A stretch of DNA of 64,000 nt from an uncultured Corynebacterium sp. (GCF_947253065.1 NZ_CAMXWS010000007.1:10497-74496); one strand, 5' to 3'. Positions 36,033-44,707 are shown, counted from the stretch's first letter. Made by a program: numbers and translations. Notes: generated from the letters alone by a model not told the origin.

Positions 36033-36052
36033 ATGTCCACTTCAGTGGACAT
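36033..36052. promoter_or_regulatory. Perfect palindrome in the eccD/eccC divergent region
   Basis: ATGTCCACTTCAGTGGACAT has 9-bp arms around a 2-bp centre and shares the CACTTCAGTG core with the element upstream of eccB. It lies 70 bp before the eccD ATG, about the same distance as the other copy from the eccB ATG. It is a candidate operator for coordinated ESX-4 membrane-complex expression. Confidence 0.65.
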
Positions 36053-36087
36053 TGCAGAAAGGCATACGGGTTGCGCGGCATTTAGAC

Positions 36088-36109
36088 TTTCGGTTCAACG
36101 ACACCGACT
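36088..36109. promoter_or_regulatory. Degenerate copy of the TTTCGGTT-N6-AACCGAAA element upstream of eccC
   Basis: The left arm TTTCGGTT is exact and the right arm CACCGACT partly matches, with the same spacing as the two good copies at 40921 and 44666. It lies about 80-100 bp before the eccC start. The GGAACC/GTC promoter part of the other copies is absent, so this is a tentative operator only. Confidence 0.35.
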
Positions 36110-36189
36110 TGTTGTAATGCGCGAAGAGCAGGGGGCTCTTCGATGCTGAAGCGCAACAGGGTAGGTGCGTGGACCAAGGGGGGAAAATA

Positions 36190-39100
36190 ATGCTCGGGCT
36201 GGATAATGACCCAATTCAGACGCCACCGGCGACAGGTTCTGTGATTGATGCGGCACCGCCTTTGCCGACGGGGAAGCTGGATGCAGAGAGCGTTCCGGAT
36301 GCGGTGCGCAGGTCACCTGAACCGCTGATGCGCATCCTCATGCCGGTTGTCATGGTCGCCGCTATCGGTGCAATGGTGGCGATCTTCGCTCTCAGCGGCC
36401 GAGGATTGAGCCCCATGCTGATGGTCTTCCCACTGATGATGGTGATGGGACTTTTAGCCACCTTGAACCCACCCGAAAAGGCAGGCGATATTGATGAATC
36501 GCGCCGGGTGTATCTGCGACACCTCGACGCATTAGCCCAGCGTGCACGGGGGAATGCGAAGCAGCAGCGCAAGCATGTTGAATTCTTTCACCCGCAGCCA
36601 GAACACTTGGTCAATGCCGTGGACACGGAGCGCGTGTGGGAGCGCACAGCTGATGATCCGCGCGCATTTGAAGTGCGGGTTGGCACGGGTGCTTCGTCCT
36701 TGTGCACGCCTGTCGACGTCGCAGATCCTGGTTCGCCCGAAGATCTTGATCCGGTGTGCGCAGTGAGCTTGCGCCGCACGGTGGCTGCTGTCAGCGTGGT
36801 GCAGGGGATGCCGATCGTGGTCCAGCTAGAGGCCTTCCCATTGGTCACACTCGCTGGACCAGGAGCAGTGGACACAGCTCGCGCAATGATCGCCGAACTG
36901 GCTTTCTTTCACGGACCAGAAACACTCGGCCTGGAGATCAGTGCTTGCGGGTGTGAGGCGGCGAAGTGGCTGCCACATACCCGTGACCCGCAAGCCGCGC
37001 ACTTCACGGTCGCGGTTGTGGATGCAGGATCACCCGGTGCAATGGCCTATGCGGAGGCGGACTGCGTTATCGCGGTGACTGAAGACGAAGACGCATTTGT
37101 ACATGACGGTGCGCTGCACTTGCTGTGCGGTGACACGATTGACGCAGTGACCGCCTCTGGTCAGGAGAAGCTTGGTGTTCCGGACCAGTTCAGTGCTGGT
37201 GCGGCGGAATTTATCTATCGCAGCCTTGCGTTTTACCGCAGGCCGGACAAAGGAACCGTTAGCGCGAACGGCGCAGGCCTGACTGATCTGCTCGGCATCG
37301 ACGACATTGAGCACCTTGCCGGTCCGACGATGTGGCCAGGGAGGGAACAGAGCCGCCAACGCCTCACTGTTCCGATCGGAATTGGATCCGATGGGCAACC
37401 GGTGTACCTCGACCTGAAGGAATCCGCGCACGGTGGCATGGGGCCACACGGGCTGTGCATCGGTGCTACGGGCAGCGGAAAGTCGGAACTGCTGAGAACT
37501 CTCGTCGTCGCACTCGCTGCGACGCATTCGCCGGATGAGTTGAATTTGGTCCTCGTGGATTTCAAGGGCGGTGCGACGTTTCTTGGGTGTGAGGGGTTGC
37601 CGCATACGTCGGCGGTGATCACCAATCTTGAGGATGAAGCGATCCTGGTGGAGCGCATGTATGACGCGATTTCGGGGGAGATGAATCGTCGTCAGGAATT
37701 GCTGCGTGCGGCAGGAAATTTCGCGAATATCACCGATTACAACGATGCGCGCACAAGCACGCGGCCGGATCTGGAGCCACTTCCGTCCTTGGTGATTGTG
37801 GTGGATGAGTTCTCAGAACTTCTCGGCCAGCACCCAAATTTCGCGGATCTCTTCGTCGCGGTCGGGCGTTTGGGCAGGTCTTTGGGTGTGCACTTATTGC
37901 TAGCTTCGCAGCGTTTGGAGGAAGGCAAGCTGCGCGGGCTGGATTCGCACCTGTCGTATCGGATCGGTTTGCGCACATTCTCAGCAGCGGAGTCACGCCA
38001 GGTGCTTGGCGTGCCAGATGCCTATGAGCTGCCAGCGGACCCGGGAACGGGGTACCTCAAAACGGCATCGACGGAGCTGACACGGTTCAAAGCCGCATAT
38101 GTTTCAGGGCCGTTGCTGCGCCCCGCGGAGCCAACAGACCCGGAAGATTCCCCGCAGGTCCGTCTCTTTGAAGGATGGGACGAGACAGAAGAACCGATCA
38201 GTGAGATGATCGCGGATTCATCGACGACACTGCTCGCTGAGGTGGTCAGCGCGGCAAAACAGACTGCGAAAGCCCGCGGGCAGCAGGCGCACACGGTGTG
38301 GCTTCCCCCTCTTCCAGATCGCGTCGATTTGCCCGCAGTGTGCGAGGAAGCAGGGGAGCTCAAAGCGAACATCGGGCTTATCGACGACCCTTATCACCAG
38401 CGCCAACACCCCCTCACCCTTGATCTGGGTATAGCTGGCGGGCACGTGGCTATTGCCGGTGGTCCGCAGACCGGCAAGTCGATGGCGGTGCGCACGATCG
38501 TGGCGTCCTTGGCAGCAACGCACAGCACAGACCAGCTCGGTTTCTACATCATCGACGCGGGCAGCGGTGATTCGAAGGTACTCGAGTCCCTGCCACACGT
38601 GGCTGGCGTGGCGCAGCGCAGTGATGAAGAGCGAGTGAGAAGGGTGGTGGATGAGGTGCTAGGGATCGTCGATAAGCGTCGCGCCCGACCCGCACGGACT
38701 GTTCTGGTCGTGGATGGCTGGCAGGCGATCGTCGCACCTGATTCGAAGCTCGAAGATCTGAAGGATGCACTGGCCACAATCGCGGCGGAAGGCCCGGCGG
38801 CTGGTGTACACCTCATCGTGACTACGCAGCGGTGGAATGCGATCCGACCGAATGTGCGTGACCTGATTGGCACGCGCCTGGAGCTCAAACTCACCGAGCC
38901 GATGGACTCGCTCTTAGACCGCAAACTACAGGAGAAACTGCCCATCGCGCCGGGACGTGGCATTACGGCTGCGGGCAAGAGCATGCTGATCGCTGCTACT
39001 GCGAAAGAAGACATCGCGCACATCGCGGCGCAGGCAGCTGGACAGACTCCGGTGCCGGCGCTGAAGGTGCTGCCGGAGCATGTTGAGGTGCATGAGATCG

Positions 39101-39813
39101 CTGCAGCAGACGTGCAGCGCAGTGAGGTCGTGCTTGGTATCGGTGGTCGCGATATTGCGGCGATCAAGCTTGAACGGCAGCACTTGCTGGCGATCGGCGC
39201 TTCGGGCGCAGGAAAATCGACGCTGGTAAACACAGCGATCGCAGGCCTTGCGCACCTGTCCCGTGAAACTGCACGCATGGTCATTATCGATCCGCGGCGC
39301 ACGCACCTGCGCGTCTCAAACCACCCGATGGTGGCGGCTTATGCCGGTTCAAATGATGCGGCGTCCGCCGCGATCGCTGACACGGTGACCACGTTGAGTA
39401 GCCGACTTCCTGGACCTGATGTGAATGCCGATCAGCTCGCCGCTCGTTCGTGGTGGGAGGGTCCGGACATCTACCTCCTCATCGACGATCTCGAGCTTGT
39501 CAGTGACGATGCACTTCGCCCGCTCGTGTCACTCATTCCGCATGCCCAAGATATCGGCTTACACATCATCGTCGCCCGCAAATTCGGTGGCACCGCCCGC
39601 GCACTACTTGGCCCATTCCTCAGCGCGCTTAAAGACCAAATCCCTGACGTGATCATCATGTCCGGCACCAAAGACGAAGGCGCGCTCTTTGGCGTTCGCC
39701 CAATGCCACTGCGCCCCGGCCGCGGCATTCTCGTCCGCGATAACGAAGCGCTCGGCGCCATCCACATCGCACACAGCACGCTTATCGACGCCACCACGGA
39801 GGCACCCCAGTGA
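36190..39813 (+). CDS. eccC: Type VII secretion ATPase EccC (single-chain, three FtsK/SpoIIIE domains)
   Basis: 1207 residues from ATG 36190, with AAGGGGGG 6 nt upstream; GTG 36169 is less likely. Two N-terminal membrane helices (about 45-90) are followed by three ATPase modules with P-loops GATGSGKSE (about 424), GGPQTGKSM (about 757) and GASGAGKST (about 1004). The first module has a full Walker B (LVIVVDEFSELL). EccC recruits WXG100 substrates and powers export. The stop overlaps the next gene (GTGA). Three copies of the 11-mer lie inside the gene, the densest cluster in the window. Confidence 0.96.
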   Translation: MLGLDNDPIQTPPATGSVIDAAPPLPTGKLDAESVPDAVRRSPEPLMRILMPVVMVAAIGAMVAIFALSGRGLSPMLMVFPLMMVMGLLATLNPPEKAGDIDESRRVYLRHLDALAQRARGNAKQQRKHVEFFHPQPEHLVNAVDTERVWERTADDPRAFEVRVGTGASSLCTPVDVADPGSPEDLDPVCAVSLRRTVAAVSVVQGMPIVVQLEAFPLVTLAGPGAVDTARAMIAELAFFHGPETLGLEISACGCEAAKWLPHTRDPQAAHFTVAVVDAGSPGAMAYAEADCVIAVTEDEDAFVHDGALHLLCGDTIDAVTASGQEKLGVPDQFSAGAAEFIYRSLAFYRRPDKGTVSANGAGLTDLLGIDDIEHLAGPTMWPGREQSRQRLTVPIGIGSDGQPVYLDLKESAHGGMGPHGLCIGATGSGKSELLRTLVVALAATHSPDELNLVLVDFKGGATFLGCEGLPHTSAVITNLEDEAILVERMYDAISGEMNRRQELLRAAGNFANITDYNDARTSTRPDLEPLPSLVIVVDEFSELLGQHPNFADLFVAVGRLGRSLGVHLLLASQRLEEGKLRGLDSHLSYRIGLRTFSAAESRQVLGVPDAYELPADPGTGYLKTASTELTRFKAAYVSGPLLRPAEPTDPEDSPQVRLFEGWDETEEPISEMIADSSTTLLAEVVSAAKQTAKARGQQAHTVWLPPLPDRVDLPAVCEEAGELKANIGLIDDPYHQRQHPLTLDLGIAGGHVAIAGGPQTGKSMAVRTIVASLAATHSTDQLGFYIIDAGSGDSKVLESLPHVAGVAQRSDEERVRRVVDEVLGIVDKRRARPARTVLVVDGWQAIVAPDSKLEDLKDALATIAAEGPAAGVHLIVTTQRWNAIRPNVRDLIGTRLELKLTEPMDSLLDRKLQEKLPIAPGRGITAAGKSMLIAATAKEDIAHIAAQAAGQTPVPALKVLPEHVEVHEIAAADVQRSEVVLGIGGRDIAAIKLERQHLLAIGASGAGKSTLVNTAIAGLAHLSRETARMVIIDPRRTHLRVSNHPMVAAYAGSNDAASAAIADTVTTLSSRLPGPDVNADQLAARSWWEGPDIYLLIDDLELVSDDALRPLVSLIPHAQDIGLHIIVARKFGGTARALLGPFLSALKDQIPDVIIMSGTKDEGALFGVRPMPLRPGRGILVRDNEALGAIHIAHSTLIDATTEAPQ

Positions 39814-40892
39814 CCACCCCACCCGCAACCACTGAGTTTTCATCCACAGGAAGCGCCGCAGATGCGGTGCTCACCATTACTGTTGCTGCCGACCACGTTG
39901 TCTTCAGCGGACTGACCAATGTGTACCGCTACGACACCCCGACCGCTGGCGAAATCGTCTCTTATGCCCGCAGTGTGCTGGGGGAGAATCCAGCGTGGGC
40001 AACAGTTCACCTTGTCGCCACCGAGGCGATGTTGGGGAAGCTGATTGAGGCTTTCGGCGATTACGAGGTGGAGCTCACCTGCGAAATCAGTGAAGACGGT
40101 GAGGACAGCGAAGACAGTGAAGATAACGCTGCGCGTGTTTCGCATGCCGGCGCTCTGCCTTCCTCTGCAGGGACCGAGACTCATCCAGCGACGGAATCAT
40201 GGGAAGAAATCGGACACATCCCGGTCCGACGACCTGTCTTAGAGCCACGTCGTAATGAACGTTTCGGGCGCTCCGGCTACATGCTTACTGGGGCTGTTTT
40301 CCTTGTCGTCGCAGTATGTGCCGTGGCGATCTGGTTTGTCACCAACCGAGGAAACTCAACGGATGAACTAGCGGCCAATAGCTCCGAAGCAGCCAACCAA
40401 GTGGGAGATAAGGCTCCGTGGTCAGAAGAATCAATCGGGAGCGATCTCAGTGAAGAGCCGCCAGAGTCACCAGAAACGCCAGAGCCTGCGAAGGTAGACA
40501 AGGTCACGCTTGAACAAGATGGTTTGAGCGTTGAATTGCCCGTCGGCTTTCACCTTGAGCCTGATGGCGACATGTGGCGGGCAACAGGTCCCGATCCGGA
40601 CTTCCGTCTCCAGCTCGCCGTTGACCCGCTCTACGGCGTCGAACCTGAAGCCGTCATACGCCAGGTCAAAAAAGACATCGAAGAAGACCCAGAGTTACGT
40701 CACATCGAAAGTGACGACACGAGTGTCCGCTACGAACACGATCTGCCCGATGGATCAAAAGCTCAATGGAGTACCTGGACCGACCGTGACGTGCAGATCT
40801 CCATTGGTTGCCACACCAAGACCATGCCCACCACAGTGCAGTTGGCCACGTGCACGATGGCCAATGAATCCGCCCGATTCTCGCCTGGTTAG
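39810..40892 (+). CDS. Type VII secretion-associated protein, Rv3446c-like
   Basis: 360 residues starting at GTG 39810, which overlaps the eccC stop. An N-terminal domain (about 1-95), an acidic linker with repeated EDSED, one membrane helix (about 160-180: YMLTGAVFLVVAVCAVAIWFV), a second acidic/Pro linker, and a C-terminal domain (about 230-360) with two Cys. This layout and the position between eccC and the esx genes match the ESX-4-associated family named after Rv3446c. Its function is not established. Confidence 0.8.
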   Translation: MTTPPATTEFSSTGSAADAVLTITVAADHVVFSGLTNVYRYDTPTAGEIVSYARSVLGENPAWATVHLVATEAMLGKLIEAFGDYEVELTCEISEDGEDSEDSEDNAARVSHAGALPSSAGTETHPATESWEEIGHIPVRRPVLEPRRNERFGRSGYMLTGAVFLVVAVCAVAIWFVTNRGNSTDELAANSSEAANQVGDKAPWSEESIGSDLSEEPPESPETPEPAKVDKVTLEQDGLSVELPVGFHLEPDGDMWRATGPDPDFRLQLAVDPLYGVEPEAVIRQVKKDIEEDPELRHIESDDTSVRYEHDLPDGSKAQWSTWTDRDVQISIGCHTKTMPTTVQLATCTMANESARFSPG

Positions 40893-40920
40893 CAGCCAAA
40901 ATCCCTCAAGCCCAAAAAGT

Positions 40921-40962
40921 TTTCGGTTTGAGGGAACCGAAACGGGGGGCGGGGCAGTCAAA
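40921..40962 (+). promoter_or_regulatory. Composite inverted repeat and ECF-like promoter upstream of the WXG100 genes
   Basis: TTTCGGTT and AACCGAAA are perfect 8-bp inverted arms separated by 6 bp (40921-40942). The right arm contains GGAACC (40933-40938), an ECF-sigma-type -35. After 18 nt, GTCAAA (40957-40962) resembles an ECF -10. The block aligns without gaps to 44666-44707, with 34 of 42 positions identical. Confidence 0.7.
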
Positions 40963-41056
40963 TAAGGATGGAAAGGCCACGAATGGTTTGAACACGGTTT
41001 TGAACAACGTGCCCCATCCACTTCTTTTCAACACACAACACATCGGGGGAGGAAAC

Positions 41057-41380
41057 ATGAGCAACGCTCAGTTCCGTACAGAAGCCGACGTTATGCGCAA
41101 CGCGGCCAACAATGTAGACAGCACCAACGACGCGGTGAATGCTGAACTCAATCGCCTGCAGGATGTCGCACAATCCACGCGCGACTACTGGTCCGGTACC
41201 GCACAGGCCAGCTTTGATGAGCTGATGATCCGTTTCGATGACGCCGAGCGCCGTCTCAGCGAGGCACTCCGCGGAATCGCAACCAATATTCGCGACAATG
41301 CCGGCAATTTCGAAAACGTCGACGCAACCAACTCTGACGTATTCGCCACCATCGCACCGTCCGGCGGCCTGGCGCTGTAG
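41057..41380 (+). CDS. WXG100 family protein (EsxB/EsxU-like), ESX-4 substrate
   Basis: 107 residues from ATG 41057 (GGGGGAGGAAAC upstream). It has the helix-turn-helix WXG100 form with the turn YWSGTAQASFDEL. It should heterodimerise with the following WXG100 protein and carry or be the EccC recognition signal, though no clear C-terminal YxxxD/E is seen. A leader of about 90 nt separates it from the predicted transcription start. Confidence 0.9.
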   Translation: MSNAQFRTEADVMRNAANNVDSTNDAVNAELNRLQDVAQSTRDYWSGTAQASFDELMIRFDDAERRLSEALRGIATNIRDNAGNFENVDATNSDVFATIAPSGGLAL

Positions 41381-41433
41381 ATCCATTCGTCGCACACCGC
41401 ACACCACACATCCCAAAATAAGGAGAGAACATC

Positions 41434-41721
41434 GTGACAGTGATTAAGTACGGATTCGGCTCGCTGGCAGGTGCCGCAGCTGATATCGAGTCTTCTTCCC
41501 GCAACATCGGCAGCCAGCTCGAAGATCTCAAGGGTCAGCTCAAGCCAATGGTGGCCACCTGGGAAGGCGAAGCCGCTGAGAGCTACCAGGCACACCAGGC
41601 CAAGTGGGATACCGCCGCCGCGGAACTCAACGAGATCCTGGCAACCATTGGCCGCGCGGTCGATGAGGGCAACAACCGTATGCAGGCCGTCAACACTGCT
41701 GCTGCAAATAGCTGGGGGTAA
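41434..41721 (+). CDS. WXG100 family protein (EsxA/EsxT-like), ESX-4 substrate
   Basis: 95 residues from GTG 41434, with AAGGAGAG upstream. The turn is ATWEGEAAESYQAHQAKW, a classic WXG motif, flanked by two amphipathic helices. It is the expected partner of the preceding protein, 53 bp away. The pair is probably exported by the EccB/C/D complex and is homologous in position to EsxU/EsxT of mycobacterial ESX-4. Confidence 0.93.
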   Translation: MTVIKYGFGSLAGAAADIESSSRNIGSQLEDLKGQLKPMVATWEGEAAESYQAHQAKWDTAAAELNEILATIGRAVDEGNNRMQAVNTAAANSWG

Positions 41722-41827
41722 ATACGAATAATCAGAATCTGTCTGGCGCGGGCTTTCCCTTAAACCATTCCCACATCCTGGGGAGCAGACGCGAATAAAG
41801 CCCGCGCACCTTTCATCGGGCTCTCAT

Positions 41828-41860
41828 TGTGGGCACCGCCTGGGGCTGGCGGTGCCCACA
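41828..41860 (+). terminator. Strong hairpin after the WXG100 genes
   Basis: TGTGGGCACCGCC and GGCGGTGCCCACA are perfect 13-bp arms around a 7-nt loop. The following bases are only weakly T-rich, so it may protect the mRNA 3' end as well as terminate. Confidence 0.75.
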
Positions 41861-41916
41861 GAGCTATTTCGGATCTTTTTCGGTCTCTTCAAGACGTTTC
41901 GAACCATGTTGAAGAT

Positions 41917-41953
41917 ACGTCGCCGCAGCAGCGTTTCGCAGCGGCGACGTTTT
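41917..41953 (+). terminator. Second terminator hairpin before rplM
   Basis: ACGTCGCCGC (41917-41926) pairs with GCGGCGACGT (41941-41950), followed by TTTT. It should stop ESX transcripts before the rplM promoter. Confidence 0.75.
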
Positions 41954-42148
41954 GGTGTCTGACCACCAGTTGCTCTAAGGTAAACACCCTGTGTGTTTTG
42001 CCATCCGGTAAAACCTTTTGCCACCTAGTGGCCTGAAGGATTTATCGGGTCTTCCCACCGGGTCTCCACCGGCCGCCGGAACCGGGAAGGGAAAGGTTGA
42101 GCGCGCCCTGGCCGGCAGCCTCTAGATAAAGACTTCAAGGAGTCATAT
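41952..42148 (+). promoter_or_regulatory. rplM promoter and structured 5' leader
   Basis: TTGGTG (41952-41957) and TAAGGT (41976-41981), 18 bp apart, form a credible vegetative promoter. The resulting leader of about 160 nt holds the hairpin GCCAC-CTA-GTGGC (42020-42032) and a longer fold closed by CTTCCC (42051-42056) and GGGAAG (42084-42089). It may be an autoregulatory ribosomal-protein leader; I cannot match it to a known class. Confidence 0.5.
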
Positions 42149-42592
42149 ATGTCTACCTACCACCCGAAGAGCGGTGACATTACCCGCAAGTGGTACGTCG
42201 TCGACGCTACCGACGTGGTGCTGGGCAAGCTTGCTTCCACCGTGGCAGATCTGCTGCGCGGTAAGCACAAGCCGCAGTACGCGCCGAATGCTGACACCGG
42301 CGACCACGTCATTGTCATTAACGCTGACAAGGTCCACATTTCGTCCAACAAGCGCGATCGCGAGATGCGCTACCGCCACTCCGGTTACCCGGGTGGCCTG
42401 AAGTCCATCACCCTGGGCCGTGCTCTTGATGAGCGTCCGGACCGCGTGATCGAAGAGGCTGTGAAGGGCATGATGCCGCACAACCGCCTCTCTCGTCAGT
42501 CCATTAAGAAGCTTCACGTTTACACCGGCTCCGAGCACCCGCACGAGTCGCAGAAGCCCGAGAACTTCGAGTTTAAGCAGGTGGCACAGTAA
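42149..42592 (+). CDS. rplM: 50S ribosomal protein uL13
   Basis: 147 residues with L13 signatures (WYVVDATDVVLGKLASTVADLLRGKHKP and VIEEAVKGMMPHNRLSRQ). It is an early assembly protein of the 50S. AAGGAG precedes the ATG by 7-8 nt, and the stop overlaps the rpsI start (TAATG). Confidence 0.98.
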   Translation: MSTYHPKSGDITRKWYVVDATDVVLGKLASTVADLLRGKHKPQYAPNADTGDHVIVINADKVHISSNKRDREMRYRHSGYPGGLKSITLGRALDERPDRVIEEAVKGMMPHNRLSRQSIKKLHVYTGSEHPHESQKPENFEFKQVAQ

Positions 42593-43164
42593 TGACCGAG
42601 CCGAACAACATCACCGAAGAGACCACGAACGCTGGCCAGACGGAAGGTGTCGAGGCTACGCAGACCGACATCGACGCAGCTACCGCTGCCACCGAGGAGT
42701 TCAACTACACCATCGGTGACGCCGTCGCAGGCGACGAGGACACCCAGGAAGAGACCGTCGAGGTCGCTTCCTTCCACGAGGGCCCGATCCAGGCTGTCGG
42801 TCGTCGTAAGCGCGCAATCGCTCGCGTGACCGTCGTTGAGGGCGAGGGCAAGATCACGGTCAACGGCCGTGACCTCGAGGACTACTTCCCGAACAAGCTG
42901 CACCAGCAGGACATCCTGTCCCCGCTGGCTCTGCTTGAGCGCGAGAACCAGTTCGACATCAAGGCAAACGTTGGCGGCGGCGGCCCGACCGGCCAGTCCG
43001 GCGCACTGCGTCTGGCTATCGCCCGCGCACTGAACGTCTACAACCCGGCTGAGCGCCCGACCCTGAAGAAGGCTGGCTTCCTCACCCGTGACGCTCGTGC
43101 AGTGGAGCGCAAGAAGGCTGGTCTGCACAAGGCACGTCGCGCACCGCAGTACTCCAAGCGTTAA
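42592..43164 (+). CDS. rpsI: 30S ribosomal protein uS9 with acidic N-terminal extension
   Basis: 190 residues. The S9 domain begins near residue 65 (PIQAVGRRKRAIARVTVVEGEG) and ends with the tRNA-contacting KARRAPQYSKR. About 60 extra N-terminal residues are rich in Glu/Thr/Asp. It is translationally coupled to rplM. The extension is longer than in most bacteria and probably disordered. Confidence 0.97.
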   Translation: MTEPNNITEETTNAGQTEGVEATQTDIDAATAATEEFNYTIGDAVAGDEDTQEETVEVASFHEGPIQAVGRRKRAIARVTVVEGEGKITVNGRDLEDYFPNKLHQQDILSPLALLERENQFDIKANVGGGGPTGQSGALRLAIARALNVYNPAERPTLKKAGFLTRDARAVERKKAGLHKARRAPQYSKR

Positions 43165-43186
43165 GCACTGCTTTTCACGCTGGTTC

Positions 43187-43225
43187 GCCGCTGTCCCACG
43201 CTGTGGGGTGGCGGCGTTTCTGCTT
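43187..43225 (+). terminator. Terminator after rpsI
   Basis: GCCGC and an inner CCCAC pair with GTGGG and GCGGC (43187-43215), followed by GTTTCTGCTTTCT. Confidence 0.8.
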
Positions 43226-43315
43226 TCTCGGGGACGTTTGGAAAAAATCGACGCTGTGCCGTCAACTGGAACCCGTACCGAGCAGCAAACAGCGTCTACG
43301 GCATAATTGATTGTC

Positions 43316-44659
43316 ATGACTCGACTGTTTGGAACTGATGGTGTGCGTGGCTTGGCCAATGAGTCACTGACTGCGCCGCTGGCGCTGAAGCTCGGGCAGG
43401 CTGCGGCGAAAGTGCTCACGCGGAATAAGCGTTCGGAGCAGCGTCGCCCCACTGCGATCATTGGGCGCGACCCGCGTGTTTCGGGTGAGATGCTCGCTGC
43501 TGCGATGGCCGCGGGCATGGCATCCCAGGGTGTGGATGTGCTCCGCGTTGGGGTGATCCCGACTCCGGGCTTGGCGTTCCTCACAGATGATTACGGCGCG
43601 GATATCGGTGTGATGATTTCGGCATCGCACAACCCGATGCCGGACAACGGCATCAAGTTCTTCAGCGCTGGTGGCAAGAAGCTTGCCGACGCCGTGGAGG
43701 ACGAGATCGAGCACGCAATGGCCAACCTTGAAGAGGGCGGCCCGACTGGTACCGGTATCGGACGCATTATCGAGGAAAGCCCGGATGCACACGTCCGCTA
43801 CCTTGAGCACCTGGCGGAGTCGGTGACGACGTCGCTGAAGGGCATCAAGGTTGTGGTGGACTGTGCGAATGGTGCGGCATCGAAGATCGCCCCGGAGGCG
43901 TACGCTGCGGCGGGCGCTGAGGTTGTGGCCATCTTCAATAAGCCTGATGCGTACAACATCAATGACAATTCGGGCTCTACGCACATTGAGCAGATTCAGA
44001 AAGCCGTCGTGGAGCACAATGCTGATCTGGGCTTGGCTCATGACGGTGACGCGGACCGTTGCCTGGCTGTCGATGCGGAAGGCAATGTCATTGACGGCGA
44101 CCAGATCATGGCGGTCCTCGCTCTGGGCATGAAGGAAAAGTCGTCCCTGCGCGAGAACACACTGGTTGCCACGGTGATGAGCAACCTTGGTCTGAAGCTG
44201 GCCATGCAGCGTGAAGGCATCTCGATGCGTGAGACGAAGGTCGGCGACCGTTACGTGCTGGAAGAGCTCAACCGTGGCGATTTCTCGCTCGGCGGCGAGC
44301 AGTCTGGCCACATCGTTGTGCCCGCGCGCGCAACGACCGGTGACGGCACCCTGTCGGGCCTGTTGATCATGGAGCGTATGGCTGAGACGGGCAAGAGCCT
44401 GAAGGAATTGGCGGCCGTGATGACGGTGCTGCCGCAGGTGCTGATCAATGTGCCGGTCTCGGACAAGTCTCTGATTCTTAATGACGCGGCGGTGAAGGAA
44501 GCGATCGCTGAAGCTGAAGCAGAGCTGGGTAGCGATGGCCGTGTGCTGTTGCGTCCCTCGGGCACCGAAGAGCTGTTCCGCGTGATGGTGGAAGCTGCTG
44601 AAGAAGAGCACGCGCGCAAGGTCGCGGGACGACTGGCAGCGGTGGTCGCAGCGGTTTAA
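43316..44659 (+). CDS. glmM: Phosphoglucosamine mutase
   Basis: 447 residues from ATG 43316. The active-site phosphoserine loop is ISASHNP (Ser about 104), the metal loop is HDGDADRC and the C-terminal phosphate-binding loop is RPSGTEELFR. It converts glucosamine-6-phosphate to glucosamine-1-phosphate for UDP-GlcNAc. CATAAT (43302-43307) lies 8 nt before the ATG and no Shine-Dalgarno is visible, suggesting a leaderless mRNA. glmS, the preceding pathway step, lies 3 kb downstream. Confidence 0.97.
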   Translation: MTRLFGTDGVRGLANESLTAPLALKLGQAAAKVLTRNKRSEQRRPTAIIGRDPRVSGEMLAAAMAAGMASQGVDVLRVGVIPTPGLAFLTDDYGADIGVMISASHNPMPDNGIKFFSAGGKKLADAVEDEIEHAMANLEEGGPTGTGIGRIIEESPDAHVRYLEHLAESVTTSLKGIKVVVDCANGAASKIAPEAYAAAGAEVVAIFNKPDAYNINDNSGSTHIEQIQKAVVEHNADLGLAHDGDADRCLAVDAEGNVIDGDQIMAVLALGMKEKSSLRENTLVATVMSNLGLKLAMQREGISMRETKVGDRYVLEELNRGDFSLGGEQSGHIVVPARATTGDGTLSGLLIMERMAETGKSLKELAAVMTVLPQVLINVPVSDKSLILNDAAVKEAIAEAEAELGSDGRVLLRPSGTEELFRVMVEAAEEEHARKVAGRLAAVVAAV

Positions 44660-44665
44660 ACAAAT

Positions 44666-44707
44666 TTTCGGTTCGAGGGAACCGAATAGGGGTCAGCGGC
44701 AGTCTAA
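44666..44707 (+). promoter_or_regulatory. Composite inverted repeat and ECF-like promoter upstream of the unknown three-gene operon
   Basis: TTTCGGTT (44666-44673), a 6-bp spacer, AACCGAAT, then after 18 nt from GGAACC the box GTCTAA (44702-44707). It aligns gap-free with the element before the WXG100 genes (34/42 identical). The -10-like GTC lies inside the left arm of the glmM terminator, so transcripts started here would lack that arm and escape termination. Confidence 0.7.

Noticed and set aside
36169..36189. GTG 36169 as eccC start
   Set aside because: The AAGGGGGG ribosome site lies inside this extension and is well placed for ATG 36190.
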